Positions 63,179 to 64,000 of a stretch of 64,000 nt of DNA are shown here, piece after piece. The stretch's first letter is position 1. Each line of letters opens with the position of its first letter. The notes beneath the pieces are model-generated. The model was not told the DNA's origin. It saw only the letters and a list, made by a program, of their open reading frames with translations, and did not search any database. The stretch spans positions 124,001 through 188,000 of the forward strand of contig CAVPDE010000010.1 in NCBI GenBank assembly GCA_963702565.1, given 5' to 3'. Made by a program: the position numbers and the translations under genes. Origin of the DNA: CAVPDE01 sp963702565. Lineage in GTDB: Bacteria > Desulfobacterota > DSM-4660 > Desulfatiglandales > HGW-15.

Positions 63179-64000
63179 TTAAATCGAGGTGTCCTCAAAA
63201 AGCTGAACATCGAGACCCAGGGCCAGCAATTCCTTCAGAAGCACTTTGAACGACTCCGGAAGCCCCGGCTCAAGGACATTGTTCCCTTTGACGATGCGCT
63301 CGTACATGCGGGTCCTGCCCGCCACATCGTCGGATTTCACGGTCAGAAACTCCTGGAGGGAGTAAGCGGCCCCGTAGGCCTCCATGGCCCAGACTTCCAT
63401 TTCGCCCAGCCTCTGGCCTCCAAACTGGGCCTTGCCTCCCAGGGGCTGCTGGGTGACCAGCGAGTAGGGCCCGATCGACCGGGCGTGGAGCTTGTCGTCC
63501 ACCAGGTGATGGAGCTTGATCACGTAGAGCGTCCCCACCGTGACCTGTTTGTCAAAAGGCTCACCGGTCCGGCCGTCGTAAAGCGTCGCCTGCCCGCTCA
63601 CGGGCAGCCCCGCCTTCACGAGGCACTTCTTGATCTCCTCTTCGTTGGCTCCGTCAAAAACCGGAGAGGCCATGTGAACCCCGTTTCGCATCATCATGGC
63701 CCTGGAGACCAGCTCTTCGTCGTCCATGTCCTTGAAGATCTCTTTGTACTCCTCGGCGGAGAAGGTCTCCATGAGTTTCTTCCTCAGGGAGGACACGTCC
63801 TTCATCTTCTCCACGAGTTCTCCCACCTGCCGGCCCAGTTGGCGCGAGGCCCATCCCAGGTGGGCTTCCAGGACCTGGCCCACGTTCATCCGCGAAGGAA
63901 CGCCCAGCGGGTTCAGGATGACGTCCACGGGCGTGCCGTCTTCGAAATACGGCATGTCCTCCACGGGGAGCACCCTGGAGAGCACGCCTTTGTTGCCGTG
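63179..64000 (-). CDS. rpoB: RNA polymerase beta subunit, C-terminal part (gene continues past window)
   Basis: The last 274 codons; the frame is open to the window end. HGNKGVLSRVLPVEDMPY, VILNPLGVPSRMNVGQVLEAHLG in two parts, GKAQFGGQRLGEMEVWAMEAYG and TVKSDDVAGRTRMYE are diagnostic. The rifampicin region lies outside the window. Followed by rpoC. Confidence 0.97.
   Translation of the reverse strand, partial: HGNKGVLSRVLPVEDMPYFEDGTPVDVILNPLGVPSRMNVGQVLEAHLGWASRQLGRQVGELVEKMKDVSSLRKKLMETFSAEEYKEIFKDMDDEELVSRAMMMRNGVHMASPVFDGANEEEIKKCLVKAGLPVSGQATLYDGRTGEPFDKQVTVGTLYVIKLHHLVDDKLHARSIGPYSLVTQQPLGGKAQFGGQRLGEMEVWAMEAYGAAYSLQEFLTVKSDDVAGRTRMYERIVKGNNVLEPGLPESFKVLLKELLALGLDVQLFEDTSI

Overview
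The window looks like chromosomal DNA of a Gram-negative, anaerobe-type bacterium, most plausibly a deltaproteobacterial (Desulfobacterota) or neighbouring lineage. This rests on a Geobacter-like type IV pilin, an NtrC/PilR-type sigma-54 activator, a sigma-54-like promoter in front of the pilin, zinc-type ribosomal proteins S14, L36 and S4, frequent TTG starts with good Shine-Dalgarno sites, and intergenic palindromes of the kind common in such genomes. The species cannot be named from the sequence alone.

Layout. (A) 1-38.4 kb is a large surface-glycosylation region in four blocks. 2.2-9.0 kb (minus) holds two GT2 enzymes, a GT4, a GT-C membrane enzyme and a DUF2723 protein. 9.3-15.5 kb (plus) holds YfhO, GT2 and two GT-C enzymes. 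16.2-25.2 kb (plus) holds an SDR, a DegT aminotransferase, two methyltransferases, a GT2 and two tandem YfhO genes. 25.2-38.8 kb (minus) starts with a type IV pilin and continues through a TPR GT-C protein, a GT2-GtrA fusion, a GT2, two DUF2723 proteins, a methyltransferase, a YfhO and a GT-C protein. The recurring theme is a GT2 polyprenyl-phosphate-sugar synthase next to one or more multi-membrane GT-C/YfhO/DUF2723 enzymes, which are the parts of 'three-component' glycosylation systems.

(B) 38.8-41.9 kb holds the PilR-like regulator, overlapping pyrC. (C) 42.2-64 kb is the ribosomal and RNA polymerase region on the minus strand, in transcription order rpoB (partial), rpoC, rpsL, rpsG, tuf (no fusA), then the S10, spc and alpha clusters down to rplQ and a clear terminator. 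Palindromic or repeat-like inserts sit at three places in this region.

The most unusual signal is codon-level. The two adjacent DUF2723 genes share a 1,097-bp tract with no difference seen, although their flanks are well diverged. Much of that tract uses almost only codons ending in G or T. The tuf gene, a gene that is commonly duplicated and homogenised by gene conversion, carries the same G/T-ending bias almost from end to end, while neighbouring ribosomal genes do not. A G-quadruplex motif lies near one end of the shared tract. This suggests a link between copy homogenisation and a strand-specific A-to-G and C-to-T substitution pattern.
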